DNA from: UBA668 sp963720695
GTDB lineage: Bacteria; Actinomycetota; Acidimicrobiia; Acidimicrobiales; Ilumatobacteraceae
Length of the DNA: 64,000 nucleotides
Reading direction: 5' to 3'
NCBI GenBank assembly: GCA_963720695.1
Contig: CAVRGG010000004.1
Coordinates: 248,001-312,000 of the forward strand
Both the position numbers and the translations under genes were made by a program. The notes beneath the pieces were generated by a model. It saw nothing but the letters and a program-made list of their open reading frames with translations, did no database searches and had not been told where the DNA came from. Below are positions 37,300-46,017 of the stretch, piece by piece (position 1 is the first letter of the stretch; each line of letters starts with the position of its first letter).

Positions 37300-37782
37300 C
37301 TATCGCGTCGACCATGTCAGGGGCCGGCCCTCGCCACGCAACATCACCGCGGCCGGCTGCACCCGAAGTCGATGCGGGGACAACCGGAGCACACCGAACG
37401 CTGCGACCTCCGGTGACGTCCACGGAGGGATGATCGACGGGTCGTAGCCCACGGGTGCCGGGCCATGCAGGAAGCGATCCCAGCCCGCTCGGCGCTCCTC
37501 GGCGCCCGATTCCCATGCCGCGGAGCAATCGGCGGTGCACGTGTCGTGCGACGGGGACCAGTAGGTGATCGAGACCGCGGGATGTGCGGCGAGGTGCGCC
37601 GCCTTCGGCGACAGCGGACTGGTCGCGATCCATCCGGTGAGTTGTGCTCCGTCCCACTCCCAGATCGGGTGCAGCACTCGGGTGCGGGGTCGTCCCGCAG
37701 GATCGATGGTGGCGACCACCGACCACACGATCGAGTGGGCCATGGCGACGAACTGGGGGGCGATCTCGGTCAGCGCATCCAT
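37300..37782 (-). CDS. pyridoxamine 5'-phosphate oxidase family (FMN/F420-type) protein
   Basis: A 160-residue split-barrel flavin protein: SVVATIDPAGRPRTRVLHPIWEWDG, in short VVATIDPAGRPRTRV, then KAAHLAAHPAVSITYW, match the general PNPOx-like pattern. It lacks the motifs of true PdxH. Many actinobacterial members use F420 or FMN for reductions; the substrate is unknown. It lies between the TetR gene and the amidase on the minus strand with gaps of only seven bases, so the three are likely co-transcribed. Confidence 0.8.
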   Translation of the reverse strand: MDALTEIAPQFVAMAHSIVWSVVATIDPAGRPRTRVLHPIWEWDGAQLTGWIATSPLSPKAAHLAAHPAVSITYWSPSHDTCTADCSAAWESGAEERRAGWDRFLHGPAPVGYDPSIIPPWTSPEVAAFGVLRLSPHRLRVQPAAVMLRGEGRPLTWSTR

Positions 37783-37789
37783 GTCCCCA

Positions 37790-38401
37790 TCATCGCGTAC
37801 GTTTCAGAGGGCTGGAATCGAAGCCCGGCCCCAGCAACCGCGCAGCCTCGGCCAACCACACCCGTTCGACGCGCTCGCGGGTGACGCCCTTCGCCTTCAC
37901 CGCCAGCAGCGGCGCCCACCCATCGAGCAACCCGGCGAGGATGAACATCGTCTCGTCGGGGTCCGAATCGATGAACTCGCCGTTCTCCTGTCCTTCACGC
38001 ACCACACCCCGCAGCGCCGCTCGCCAGCGCCGATCGATGCGGTCGCGCTCGGCAGCAGCCGACTTGTCGCGGAGCGCCAACACGCACAGCTCCATCCAGA
38101 GTTTCCAGTCGTAATGGTGCAGCATCGCCTCGATCAGCACGCGCAGCCGTTCGGAGGCAGAGTTCTTGTGCTCGGCCTTCACGGTGAAGCGGTCGTGGAA
38201 CTCCTGCTCGCGGAGTCGCAACGCCTCGGCGAGCAGACCGTCCTTGCCGTCGAACCAGTACAGGATGGCCGCAGGGCTCGTGCCCGCCGTCTTGGCGATG
38301 TCGATCACCCGCGTGTTCGCGTAGCCACGTTCCGACAGCACCTCCGCCGCAGCGGACAAGATCTGCGCCTTGCGAACATGGTCGAGTCGGGGTCTCGGCA
38401 T
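37790..38401 (-). CDS. TetR family regulator, BetI-like
   Basis: A 203-residue regulator. The helix-turn-helix is in VIDIAKTAGTSPAAILYWF (residues about 32-50), after the usual AAAEVLSERGYANTRV. The C-terminal part (WRAALRGVVREGQENGEF, DPDETMFILAGLLDG) fits the BetI-type ligand-binding domain. BetI-like proteins sense choline or betaine-type cations, which suits the surrounding carnitine genes. It diverges from the thioesterase-fusion operon across 34 bases containing a partial palindrome. It is the only classical repressor within the island and so the prime candidate for the TGA-N8-TCA sites. Confidence 0.88.
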   Translation of the reverse strand: MPRPRLDHVRKAQILSAAAEVLSERGYANTRVIDIAKTAGTSPAAILYWFDGKDGLLAEALRLREQEFHDRFTVKAEHKNSASERLRVLIEAMLHHYDWKLWMELCVLALRDKSAAAERDRIDRRWRAALRGVVREGQENGEFIDSDPDETMFILAGLLDGWAPLLAVKAKGVTRERVERVWLAEAARLLGPGFDSSPLKRTR

Positions 38402-38416
38402 CGGTGAGGTCCAATC

Positions 38417-38435
38417 CTGAATGTATATTTAGTCT
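38417..38435. promoter_or_regulatory. operator/promoter between tetR and the thioesterase-fusion operon
   Basis: CTGAATGTATATTTAG (38417-38432) is an imperfect 16-bp palindrome of the same outer shape as the other sites (TGA-N8-TTA). It contains TATATT (38424-38429), a strong -10 box, six bases before the ATG at 38436, so the downstream mRNA is probably leaderless and the site would give autoregulation. Confidence 0.55.
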
Positions 38436-39500
38436 ATGTCGCACGTCGCCGTGGTGGGTGAGGGTTCCCGCGCCGCCGAATGGATCACTCGGTACCTGGC
38501 GTCGGGCCTCGACGTCGTGGTGGTCGATGATTCCACAGTTCGCGGCAGCGTCGCCGACATGTGGCCCGCATCCGATCGGCTCGGCCTCTTTCCCGGAGCG
38601 TCGCTCGCCCGCCTGCGCTGCGGGACTCCTGCCGATGTGCGCACCGCTCGCGTCGTCCACGTGGTCGATGCCGCGATTCCCGACGGCATCACCGGCCTGC
38701 TCGCCACCGACGACACCGCGCTCGGATGCTCGCCTGCACACCTCGTGCCGCTCGTGCGCGTCGGCGGTCCACAGGCCGCCGAGCTCGCGGAGTTCTTCCA
38801 GTCGATCGGGATGGCGCCGGTCTCCGCCGACGTCCCGGCGCACGAGGCATGGCAACTCGGTGAGGGACTGGTGGAGCTCACCGACGGCGACCCCGACGCA
38901 CTCATCGCGGTGATGCGCGCGCTCCGTCCCTCGGGCCGCGCCGCCGGCGCGGCAATGGCCCGCCACGAGGCGGCGCGCTTCGCCTCGGCGGGCATCCGTC
39001 GGTGGCGCGAGGGCGATGTCGTACCTGCACCCCTCGCGCTCTATCGCACCCCGGTGGAGCCCGAGTGGGTCGACTACAACGGCCACATGACCGAATCGGC
39101 GTATCTCACGGCTGCCGGTTGGGCGAGCGACGCTCTGTTCCGATACATCGGCGACGACGAGGAGTACCGGGCGGCCGGGCACAGCTTCTTCACCGTCGAG
39201 ACGCACATCCACTACGTGCGCGAGGTTGCCGAGCACGAGCCGATCGAGTTCCTGACGCAGGTCCTGGGCGTCGATGCCAAGCGGGTCCACCTCGTCCACT
39301 CGATGATGCACGGGGTCGATGGCGGCCTCCTCTGCACGGCGGAACAGATGCTGGTCCACGTCGACATGCGCGCCGGGAGGTCAGCGCCGATCCTGCCCGA
39401 CGTCGCGGCGGCACTCCAGGCCATCGCTGCCGCCCACTCGGTCCTCCCCGTCCCACCTCAGGTCGGCAGCGTCATGCGCCTTCCCGTCCGCACCGTCTGA
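38436..39500 (+). CDS. thioesterase fused to a reduced dehydrogenase-like N-terminal domain
   Basis: A 354-residue protein. Residues about 195-340 are a hot-dog thioesterase closely similar to the one in the carnitine dehydrogenase fusion (VEPEWVDYNGHMTESAYL, AGHSFFTVETHIHY, TAEQMLVHVDMRAGRSAPI). Residues 1-190 resemble a shrunken Rossmann domain: HVAVVGEGSRAAEWITRYL has GEGSRA in place of GGGVIG, and the dehydrogenase C-terminal domain is missing. It looks like a paralogue of the neighbouring fusion that has lost or changed its redox function. It probably hydrolyses a betaine-type CoA ester such as carnitinyl-CoA; this is inference from the operon. No ribosome site is seen; the start is probably leaderless. 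Confidence 0.75.
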   Translation: MSHVAVVGEGSRAAEWITRYLASGLDVVVVDDSTVRGSVADMWPASDRLGLFPGASLARLRCGTPADVRTARVVHVVDAAIPDGITGLLATDDTALGCSPAHLVPLVRVGGPQAAELAEFFQSIGMAPVSADVPAHEAWQLGEGLVELTDGDPDALIAVMRALRPSGRAAGAAMARHEAARFASAGIRRWREGDVVPAPLALYRTPVEPEWVDYNGHMTESAYLTAAGWASDALFRYIGDDEEYRAAGHSFFTVETHIHYVREVAEHEPIEFLTQVLGVDAKRVHLVHSMMHGVDGGLLCTAEQMLVHVDMRAGRSAPILPDVAAALQAIAAAHSVLPVPPQVGSVMRLPVRTV

Positions 39501-39532
39501 CCGACACCCGCACCACCTCCAGGAGACACCCG

Positions 39533-40693
39533 ATGGATTTCGAACTGTCCGACGAGCACCGGATGATCGTCGACACCGTGCGCGCCTTCACCGAGAAGGA
39601 ACTGTTCCCGCACGAGGCGGTCGTCGAGCAACTCGGCGACGTGCCCCACGACCTGCTCCAGCAGATCAAGCAGAAGTCGATCGATGCAGGGCTGTACGCC
39701 GCGAACATGCCCGCCGAACTCGGTGGCGGTGGGCTCGACAGCTTCGGGGTCACCCTGGTCGACCGCGAGTTCGGCGCGGCGTCGTACGCCCTGCACTACA
39801 TCGTCGCCCGGCCGTCGAACATCCTGCGCGCCTGTACCGGCGATCAGATCGAGCAGTACCTGCTGCCCACCATCCGCGGCGAGCGGGTGGACTGCATGGC
39901 GATGAGTGAACCCGACGCCGGCAGCGACGTGCGCGGCATGAAGTGCACGGCTGTGCGCGACGGCGACGACTACGTCATCAACGGTGTGAAGCACTTCATC
40001 AGTCACGCGGATCATGCCGACTACGTGATCCTGTTCGCGGCCAGTGGTGAGGAGCAGACCTCACGTGGACCGAAGAAGCTCATCACCGGGTTCCTCGTCG
40101 ACTTCGACACACCAGGGTGCGAGGTCGTGCCCGGGTACAACTGCGTCTCCAACCGCGGCTATCACAACCTCATCATCAACTTCGACAACTGCCGGGTGCC
40201 AGCCTCGAGCATCCTCGGAGAGGAGCACCGCGGCTTCGACGCAGCCAACGAGTGGCTCGGATCGACTCGCCTCCAGGTGGCCGCGGTGTGTGTGGGGCGC
40301 GCCCGGCGCGCGCTCGGCATCGCCACCGAGTGGGCAGCGACCCGCGAACAGTTCGGCCAGCAGATCGGCAAGTTCCAGGGCGTCTCGTTCAAGCTCGCCG
40401 ACATGGCGACCCGACTCGAGGCCGCCGAACTGCTCACACTGCGGGCCGCGTGGAAGGACACCCTCGGAACGGCCACCGACACCGACATGGCGATGGCGAA
40501 GGTGTTCGCCAGCGAGATGTGTCAGTTCGTCACCGATGAGGCCATCCAGATCCTCGGAGGCATGGGACTCATGGACGAACTGCCGCTGGAGCGCATGTGG
40601 CGCGACACGCGCGTCGACCGCATCTGGGACGGCACGAGCGAGATCCAGCGGCACATCATCTCGCGGGCCATGCTCCGCCCCTACGGTGCCTGA
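39533..40693 (+). CDS. acyl-CoA dehydrogenase, candidate gamma-butyrobetainyl-CoA dehydrogenase
   Basis: A 386-residue acyl-CoA dehydrogenase that begins MDFELSDEHRMIVDTVRAF. The FAD segment is CMAMSEPDAGSDVRGMKCTA, and the C-terminus has IQILGGMGLMDELPLERMWRD and the catalytic-face phrase RIWDGTSEIQRHII. The ATG at 39533 follows CAGGAG. Three bases separate its stop from the CoA ligase start. Being in one operon with a CaiD-like hydratase, a CoA ligase and a betaine-type thioesterase, it is the best candidate to convert gamma-butyrobetainyl-CoA to crotonobetainyl-CoA, the CaiA-like step run oxidatively. The enzymatic family is certain, the substrate inferred. Confidence 0.9.
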   Translation: MDFELSDEHRMIVDTVRAFTEKELFPHEAVVEQLGDVPHDLLQQIKQKSIDAGLYAANMPAELGGGGLDSFGVTLVDREFGAASYALHYIVARPSNILRACTGDQIEQYLLPTIRGERVDCMAMSEPDAGSDVRGMKCTAVRDGDDYVINGVKHFISHADHADYVILFAASGEEQTSRGPKKLITGFLVDFDTPGCEVVPGYNCVSNRGYHNLIINFDNCRVPASSILGEEHRGFDAANEWLGSTRLQVAAVCVGRARRALGIATEWAATREQFGQQIGKFQGVSFKLADMATRLEAAELLTLRAAWKDTLGTATDTDMAMAKVFASEMCQFVTDEAIQILGGMGLMDELPLERMWRDTRVDRIWDGTSEIQRHIISRAMLRPYGA

Positions 40694-40696
40694 CAC

Positions 40697-42739
40697 ATGA
40701 GCCCTCGCCCAACCCCAGATCTGCAGCGCTTGCTCGCACCGCGCTCGATCGCCGTGCTCGGCGGTGCGCCGGCGGATCGGGTGGTCCGACAGTGCCGCAA
40801 GCTCGGTTTCGAGGGCGACATCTGGCCCGTCCACCCCACGCGGACCGACGTCGGAGGGATCCCGTGCCTTCGAACGCTCGCCGACCTCCCCGGCGTGCCG
40901 GATGCGGTGTTCCTCGGTGTGAACCGGCACGCCACCATCGAGGCGATGCGGACGCTGGCCGCGATGGGGGCCGGCGGTGCGGTGTGCTACGGCTCGGGGT
41001 TCGCCGAGTCGGGCGACGACCATCTGCAGGAAGAGCTCCTCGCGGCAGCGGCCGGGATGCCGTTCTTCGGACCCAACTGCTACGGCTTCGTCAACACCTT
41101 CGACCGTGTCGCTCTCTGGCCCGACGAGCACGGCATGGCGCGCCATGAGCGTGGGGCGGCGATCATCTCCCAGAGCGGCAACGTCGCCGTGAACCTCACC
41201 TTTCAACAGCGCGGCCTGCGGCTGGGCAGCATGATCACGGTGGGCAACCAGGCGAACCTCGGCACCGAGGACGCGATCGCGGCGCTCCTCGACGACGATC
41301 GGATCTCGGCGATCGGGCTGTTCCTCGAAGCCGTGCGCGATCCGCAGCAGTTCGCCGCCGTCGCCCGGACCGCGGCCGAGCGCCGAGTGCCGATCGTGGC
41401 GTTGCAGACAGGGCGCTCGGCGACGGGCTCGCTGATCGCCACGTCGCACACCGGGTCGATGTCCGGCCGTGCCGATGCCTACGACGCGCTGTTCGATCGC
41501 TACGGCGTACCGACCGTGACGACGCCGGCGGAGCTCCTGGAAACGCTCACGCTCCTCGACTCCGGCGGTCCGGTCGGTGGCCGTCGCATCGTCTCGCTGA
41601 GTTGTTCCGGCGGTGAGGCCTCCCTCGTCGCCGACCGGAGCGAGGCGACGAACCTACGATTCGAGCCGTTCTCCGATGAGCACCGCGGACGGATCGAGGC
41701 GACACTGACCGAGCTCGTCTCGGTGAGCAACCCGCTCGACTACCACACCTTCATGTGGGGCGATCGGGCGGCGATGGCGGCGACGTTCACCGCCGTGATG
41801 GCCGGTCCCCAGGATGCGACCATGCTCGTGCTCGACGCACCGCCCTCCGCCGACAACGACCCGACTGCGTGGTACACCGCGGCGGACGCACTGGCGGATG
41901 CGGCGGACGCCACCGGAGGGCGGGCCGTCGTCGTCGCGACACTGGCCGAGTGCATCAACGAGGAGTTCCGCACGCACATCGCCGGACGCGGGCTCACCCC
42001 CCTGCTCGGCCTCACCGAGGCGCTGGTGGCGATCGATGCCGCAGCCGAGGCGGGCACTGCCGCCAGCCGCCTGACGGCCGCCGTCCACTCGCCCGTCACC
42101 GCCTCCGGGACCACCCTGCTCATCGACGAGGCCGGAGCGAAGCAGCGACTCGCTCACGCCGGCGTCGCCGTGCCGAAGGGTGTCGTGGTCGGCACCGAGG
42201 GCGTCGCCGACGCAGCCGACGGGATCGGCTACCCGATCACCCTCAAGGCGCTGGGCCATGCCCACAAGAGCGAGGCGGGCGCTGTCCGCGTGGGTTTGTC
42301 GGACCGCGACGCAGTGGTCGCGGCCGCGGCGTCCATGCCGGCCACCTCGGCCGGTTTTCTCGTCGAGAGCACCGTCACCGACGTGGTCGCCGAGGTCCTG
42401 GTGACGATCCGCCGCGACCCTCCGGTGGGCTGGCTCGTCACGCTCGGACACGGCGGCGTGCTGACCGAGCTCTGGGGCGACGTCGTCCATCTGCTCGCGC
42501 CGGTCACCGTGCCCGAGGTGATCGAGGCGCTCGGACGGCTGCGCAGCGCCCCGTTGCTGTACGGCTTCCGTGGCCGTCCCGCGGCCGACGTGGAGGCACT
42601 CGCCGAACTCGTGGTGCGTGCCGTCGACGCGGTCGTCGGCACCGACGTGGTCGAACTGGAACTCAACCCCGTGCTCGTCGGACGCACGGGAGCCACCGCA
42701 GTCGACGCGCTGCTGATCGTGGAGGATGCCTTCTCATGA
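40697..42739 (+). CDS. acyl-CoA synthetase, ADP/NDP-forming type (fused alpha-beta)
   Basis: A 680-residue ligase of the acetate:CoA ligase (ADP-forming)/succinyl-CoA synthetase-like family. The N-terminal CoA-binding domain starts LAPRSIAVLGGAPADRVVR; then FFGPNCYGFVN, ISQSGNVAVN and the putative phosphohistidine SHTGSMSGRADAYDALF; the C-terminal ATP-grasp part has PITLKALGHAHKSEAGAVRVG and ends VVELELNPVLV. It makes a CoA ester from a free acid. In this operon the likely acid is gamma-butyrobetaine, crotonobetaine or carnitine, replacing the CaiC/CaiB function. The stop overlaps the hydratase start by four bases. Confidence 0.9.
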   Translation: MSPRPTPDLQRLLAPRSIAVLGGAPADRVVRQCRKLGFEGDIWPVHPTRTDVGGIPCLRTLADLPGVPDAVFLGVNRHATIEAMRTLAAMGAGGAVCYGSGFAESGDDHLQEELLAAAAGMPFFGPNCYGFVNTFDRVALWPDEHGMARHERGAAIISQSGNVAVNLTFQQRGLRLGSMITVGNQANLGTEDAIAALLDDDRISAIGLFLEAVRDPQQFAAVARTAAERRVPIVALQTGRSATGSLIATSHTGSMSGRADAYDALFDRYGVPTVTTPAELLETLTLLDSGGPVGGRRIVSLSCSGGEASLVADRSEATNLRFEPFSDEHRGRIEATLTELVSVSNPLDYHTFMWGDRAAMAATFTAVMAGPQDATMLVLDAPPSADNDPTAWYTAADALADAADATGGRAVVVATLAECINEEFRTHIAGRGLTPLLGLTEALVAIDAAAEAGTAASRLTAAVHSPVTASGTTLLIDEAGAKQRLAHAGVAVPKGVVVGTEGVADAADGIGYPITLKALGHAHKSEAGAVRVGLSDRDAVVAAAASMPATSAGFLVESTVTDVVAEVLVTIRRDPPVGWLVTLGHGGVLTELWGDVVHLLAPVTVPEVIEALGRLRSAPLLYGFRGRPAADVEALAELVVRAVDAVVGTDVVELELNPVLVGRTGATAVDALLIVEDAFS

Positions 42740-43515
42740 CCCACCCCGGCTTCCACGTCGAGATCGCCGACGGCATCGCCCTCGTGACGGTCGACCGACC
42801 GAAGGCAAACGCCATCGACTCGGCAACGAGTCGGGCACTCGGCGAGGTCTTCCTCGGCTTCGAGCACGACCCTTCCGTTCGCGTCGCGATCATGACCGGT
42901 GCGGGCGAGCGGTTCTTCAGCGCCGGATGGGACCTCGGGGCGGCAGGCGAGGGCGAGGCGTTCGACAGCGACTACGGCGTGGGCGGCTTCGGCGGCTTCC
43001 CCGATCTGCCGGCCAGGCGCACCCCGGTGATCGCCGCCGTCAACGGCATGGCGGTCGGCGGCGGTTTCGAGATCGCCATGTCCGCCGATCTGATCGTGGC
43101 CGCAGACCACGCCCAGTTCTTCCTGCCCGAGGCCACGCTCGGCATCCTTCCCGACGTCGGAAGCGTTCGACTTCCCCGACTCATCCCCCCGCACCTCGCC
43201 CGCGAAGTCCTGCTCGCGGGCCGCCGGCTCACGGCCGCCGAGTGCCTCCAGCACGGTCTGGTGAACCAGGTCACTCCCGGGAGCGATCTGATCGACGCGG
43301 CGCGGGCGCTCGCCGAACGGGTGAAGGCTGCCGCTCCCCTCAGCGTCGCCGCGATCCTCGACATCGGCCGCCGCACGGCGCAGATGGACCCGATCGCGGC
43401 GATGGCGGCGATCAAGGACTTCGAGAGCTACCGGTCGGCGATCGATTCCGAGGATGCCCAGGAAGGCACCCGGGCGTTCAACGAGCGCCGCCCCCCGTCG
43501 TGGAACGGTCGTTGA
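42736..43515 (+). CDS. caiD: crotonobetainyl-CoA hydratase (CaiD-like enoyl-CoA hydratase)
   Basis: A 259-residue crotonase. It shares with E. coli CaiD, as I recall that sequence, an unusual series of phrases: DRPKANAID, GEVFLxF, RVAIMTGAGERFFSAGWDL, AGEGEAFDSDYG, VIAAVNGMAVGGGFE, and a C-terminus ending W-N-G-R. These are much closer to CaiD than to general fatty-acid hydratases. CaiD hydrates crotonobetainyl-CoA to carnitinyl-CoA. The oxyanion-hole segments (FSAGWDL, NGMAVGGGF) and the catalytic glutamate region (LPEATLGILPDVG) are intact. It is the last gene of the operon, with a long palindrome 50 bases downstream. Confidence 0.88.
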   Translation: MTHPGFHVEIADGIALVTVDRPKANAIDSATSRALGEVFLGFEHDPSVRVAIMTGAGERFFSAGWDLGAAGEGEAFDSDYGVGGFGGFPDLPARRTPVIAAVNGMAVGGGFEIAMSADLIVAADHAQFFLPEATLGILPDVGSVRLPRLIPPHLAREVLLAGRRLTAAECLQHGLVNQVTPGSDLIDAARALAERVKAAAPLSVAAILDIGRRTAQMDPIAAMAAIKDFESYRSAIDSEDAQEGTRAFNERRPPSWNGR

Positions 43516-43565
43516 CACGGCACGGTCGATGACGCGGCCCGGTCGTTGACGCCGGCGCTGCGAGG

Positions 43566-43620
43566 GGCTTCTGGGTCGGATTCTTCCCGGACTCCGGGAA
43601 CAATCCGACCCAGAACCCGG
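43566..43620. repeat. palindromic intergenic repeat, copy B
   Basis: The arms 43569-43591 and 43593-43615 pair in 22 of 23 positions with one base between them; the left arm contains CTGGGTCGGATTCTTCCCGG. It lies between the convergent caiD-like and PhyH genes and belongs to the same family as 12773 and 48988. Likely a bidirectional terminator. Confidence 0.8.
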
Positions 43621-43673
43621 CGCGAGAACATCGCTGCCCAGAAACCGAGGTGGCGTACCGCCCACGTGGGGTG

Positions 43674-44534
43674 TCAGGCGTCGGGGTGGAGGCCGAGCCC
43701 GACGGGGACGTCCTCGTAGTCGACGGTCCAGACGCGAGCGGACCACTGGTCGTCGACGCGGCTGCTGCGCCACCCGAGCAGGCGCTGTGCGGCGGCCGGG
43801 AGGTGACGGACGTCGTCCCAGCTGGTTCCGAGTGGGCCTGCCTCCTCGGGGGTGAGCCAGCCGAGCACGAACGACAGGTGGAGTCCGTACCGGAACTGGT
43901 CGGCAGTGGCGTTGGCGCCACCTCCGTGGATGACGCGGCCGGTGTAGATCATGCCGCTGCCCGCAGGCATCACCGCCTGGCAGATCTCGTCGGGGGTGGG
44001 AACCCGGTCGTAGTCCTCCCAACGATGGCTCCCCGGCACCACGCGGGTCGCTCCCACCTCTGCCGTGAACTCGGTGATGGCGTACATGCAGCTGAGCGTG
44101 ACGTCGAAGCCATCGGGGCGGCACAGCATCGCCGGCCAGTTGGCCGCGTCACGATGCAACCACTGCGCCTTCTCCCCCGGCCCGAGGATCATCATCTGCC
44201 CGGTGTTCATCCAGTAGTCCTGGCCGTGGGGCAAGAGCACCTCGTCGGCCACCGACAGGTAGAACGGATCGGTCAGGATGTCGATGAACGCCGGGCTGCG
44301 ATGCGCGAGCCGGGTGAACCGAGTGGTGTGCTCTCCCCAGAACTTCCTCACCACCGCGTTGTCGGCCACGCTTCCCGGCGCTCGGCCGGACGCGTGGGCG
44401 ATCATGTCGTCGCGAAAAGCCTCCAACGTGCCCGGTGTCAACATGTCGCGCACGATCACCGCACCGTCCGCGTCGAGCGCCGCCATCACGGCCGCGACAC
44501 CGTCGTCCTTGGTCACTTCCTGCAGGCGCGGCAT
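43674..44534 (-). CDS. phytanoyl-CoA dioxygenase (PhyH) family protein
   Basis: A 286-residue Fe(II)/2-oxoglutarate oxygenase. Metal ligands are H127-x-D129 in WLHRDAANW and H203 in RVIHGGGAN; R215 (QFRYGLHLSF) is the 2-oxoglutarate arginine. PhyH enzymes hydroxylate small molecules, including ectoine and phosphonates in some lineages; the substrate here is unknown. Its ATG shares one base with the stop of the class III aminotransferase (TGATG), so the two are coupled and may act in sequence. Confidence 0.87.
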   Translation of the reverse strand: MPRLQEVTKDDGVAAVMAALDADGAVIVRDMLTPGTLEAFRDDMIAHASGRAPGSVADNAVVRKFWGEHTTRFTRLAHRSPAFIDILTDPFYLSVADEVLLPHGQDYWMNTGQMMILGPGEKAQWLHRDAANWPAMLCRPDGFDVTLSCMYAITEFTAEVGATRVVPGSHRWEDYDRVPTPDEICQAVMPAGSGMIYTGRVIHGGGANATADQFRYGLHLSFVLGWLTPEEAGPLGTSWDDVRHLPAAAQRLLGWRSSRVDDQWSARVWTVDYEDVPVGLGLHPDA

Positions 44535-45937
44535 CAGTTGTAACTGCCCACTGCGAAGATCTCCGAGGAGTCATCTCCCATGCGGGCCAGCTCGGACGCG
44601 AGCGTGCGGACGTTCTCCACGTAGCGCGCCCCATCGTCGTCGGAATGGGCGACGCTCAGGGTCCACGACTCGCTCTTGCCCCACGGTGGCAGGAAGACGC
44701 CGCCATTGTGCTGGATGAGGAAGTGGAGGTGGCTGATGCCGGTGGAGATGCGGAGGAACTCGCGGTAGTTCGTCGCCGGCTGCTCGCTGAAGGCGACCGA
44801 GCCCTTGAAGCCGTACACCGAGCCGCACGCCGGTTGGCCCGCGGCGCGGAGCGCGGCCACCGACTCGTCGAGCATCGTGCGACCGATCGCCTCGGCACGG
44901 GCGTAGGTCTCGGGCGTGAGCACCTCGTACAGCGTCGCGCGGGCCGCCGCCATCGTGAGGGGGTTGCCGTTGAACGTGCCGATCTGGTCGTAGCGGCCGT
45001 CGGTGATCGCCGACATCACCTCCTCGGTCCCGCCGATGGCCCCACAGGGCAGGCCCCCACCGAGCGCCTTGGCGAGGCACACGATGTCAGGTGTCACGCC
45101 CGACATGGCGGTGACACCGCCCGGATGCACCACGAGACCGGTCTTCACCTCGTCGAACGCCAACAGCACGCCGTGGTCCCTGGTGAGCTGCCGCACCCCT
45201 TCGAGGTACCCGGGCTTGGGCGTGATGATGCCCGCGTTCATCATCATCGGTTCCATGATCATGCCCGCGATCTCGCCACGGTGACGATCGAGCACGCGCT
45301 CCAACGCGTCGAGGTCGTTGAACGGCACGATGCGCAACAGGTCCGCCATCGGCTGGGCGACCCCTGGGCCGGCCACGCGAGCAGGATCGTCGACCGGCCC
45401 GAGTTGTGCCTCGGAGCGGAAGATCGACACCATGGCCGAGTCGTGATGACCGTGGTAGGTGCCCTCGATCTTCACGACCAGTTGCTTGCCGGAGATGGCC
45501 CGCATGAGGTGGAACGCATCCATCGTGGTCTCGGTCCCCGAGTTGTTGAACCGCCACTGGGGCAGGCCGAACCGGGACGCCAGCGCCTCGGCGACGTACA
45601 CCGCATCCTCGGTGGGCTGGGCGAAGTGGGTTCCCTTCGCGACTCGTTCCTGCACGGCGCGTACCACCGCAGGGTTGGCGTGGCCGACGACATTGACGCC
45701 GTAGCCACCATGCATGTCGACGTACTTGGTGCCGTCGACGTCCCAGACGTACGCGCCCTCGCCACGGTCGACCCACACCGGCAACGGCCGTGAGCTGGCC
45801 CAACTCGAGCACACACCGCCCGGCATCACCTGCTGCCCACGCTCCCAGAGGTGCCGCGAGCCGGACATCCGGGCCTGGAACCGATCCTCCTCACGCGTGA
45901 TCAGATCATCCAGCGACGAACCGTTCGATCGACTCAT
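44534..45937 (-). CDS. class III aminotransferase (glutamate-1-semialdehyde aminomutase-like)
   Basis: A 467-residue PLP enzyme of fold type I. The PLP lysine is in LAKALGGGLPCGAIGG; other landmarks are DVDGTKYVDMHGGYGVNVVGHANP, in short DGTKYVDMHGGYG, NNSGTETTMDAFHLMRA and FDEVKTGLVVHPGG. It resembles glutamate-1-semialdehyde aminomutase, but a catabolic paralogue is more likely, given its partner PhyH oxygenase and absence of haem genes. The ATG at 45937 has no ribosome site but a TACAGT -10 box six bases away, so it is probably leaderless. It diverges from the GbcA-like Rieske gene across a TGA-N8-TCA site. Confidence 0.88.
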   Translation of the reverse strand: MSRSNGSSLDDLITREEDRFQARMSGSRHLWERGQQVMPGGVCSSWASSRPLPVWVDRGEGAYVWDVDGTKYVDMHGGYGVNVVGHANPAVVRAVQERVAKGTHFAQPTEDAVYVAEALASRFGLPQWRFNNSGTETTMDAFHLMRAISGKQLVVKIEGTYHGHHDSAMVSIFRSEAQLGPVDDPARVAGPGVAQPMADLLRIVPFNDLDALERVLDRHRGEIAGMIMEPMMMNAGIITPKPGYLEGVRQLTRDHGVLLAFDEVKTGLVVHPGGVTAMSGVTPDIVCLAKALGGGLPCGAIGGTEEVMSAITDGRYDQIGTFNGNPLTMAAARATLYEVLTPETYARAEAIGRTMLDESVAALRAAGQPACGSVYGFKGSVAFSEQPATNYREFLRISTGISHLHFLIQHNGGVFLPPWGKSESWTLSVAHSDDDGARYVENVRTLASELARMGDDSSEIFAVGSYN

Positions 45938-45960
45938 GGCCCAACTGTAGCCCACTTGTC

Positions 45961-45980
45961 TGATCGGTCGTTCAGGGTTC
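45961..45980. promoter_or_regulatory. operator candidate TGA-N8-TCA between aminotransferase and Rieske genes
   Basis: TGATCGGTCGTTCAGGGTTC lies in the 80-base divergent region. It agrees with the sites at 33421 and 48216 in the TGA-N-CGG...TTCAGG core. TACACT a few bases further on (45984-45989) is a plausible -10 box for the Rieske gene. Confidence 0.55.
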
Positions 45981-46017
45981 GCTACACTGCGGGGAACACC
46001 GGAAACGGAGCGCAGCA

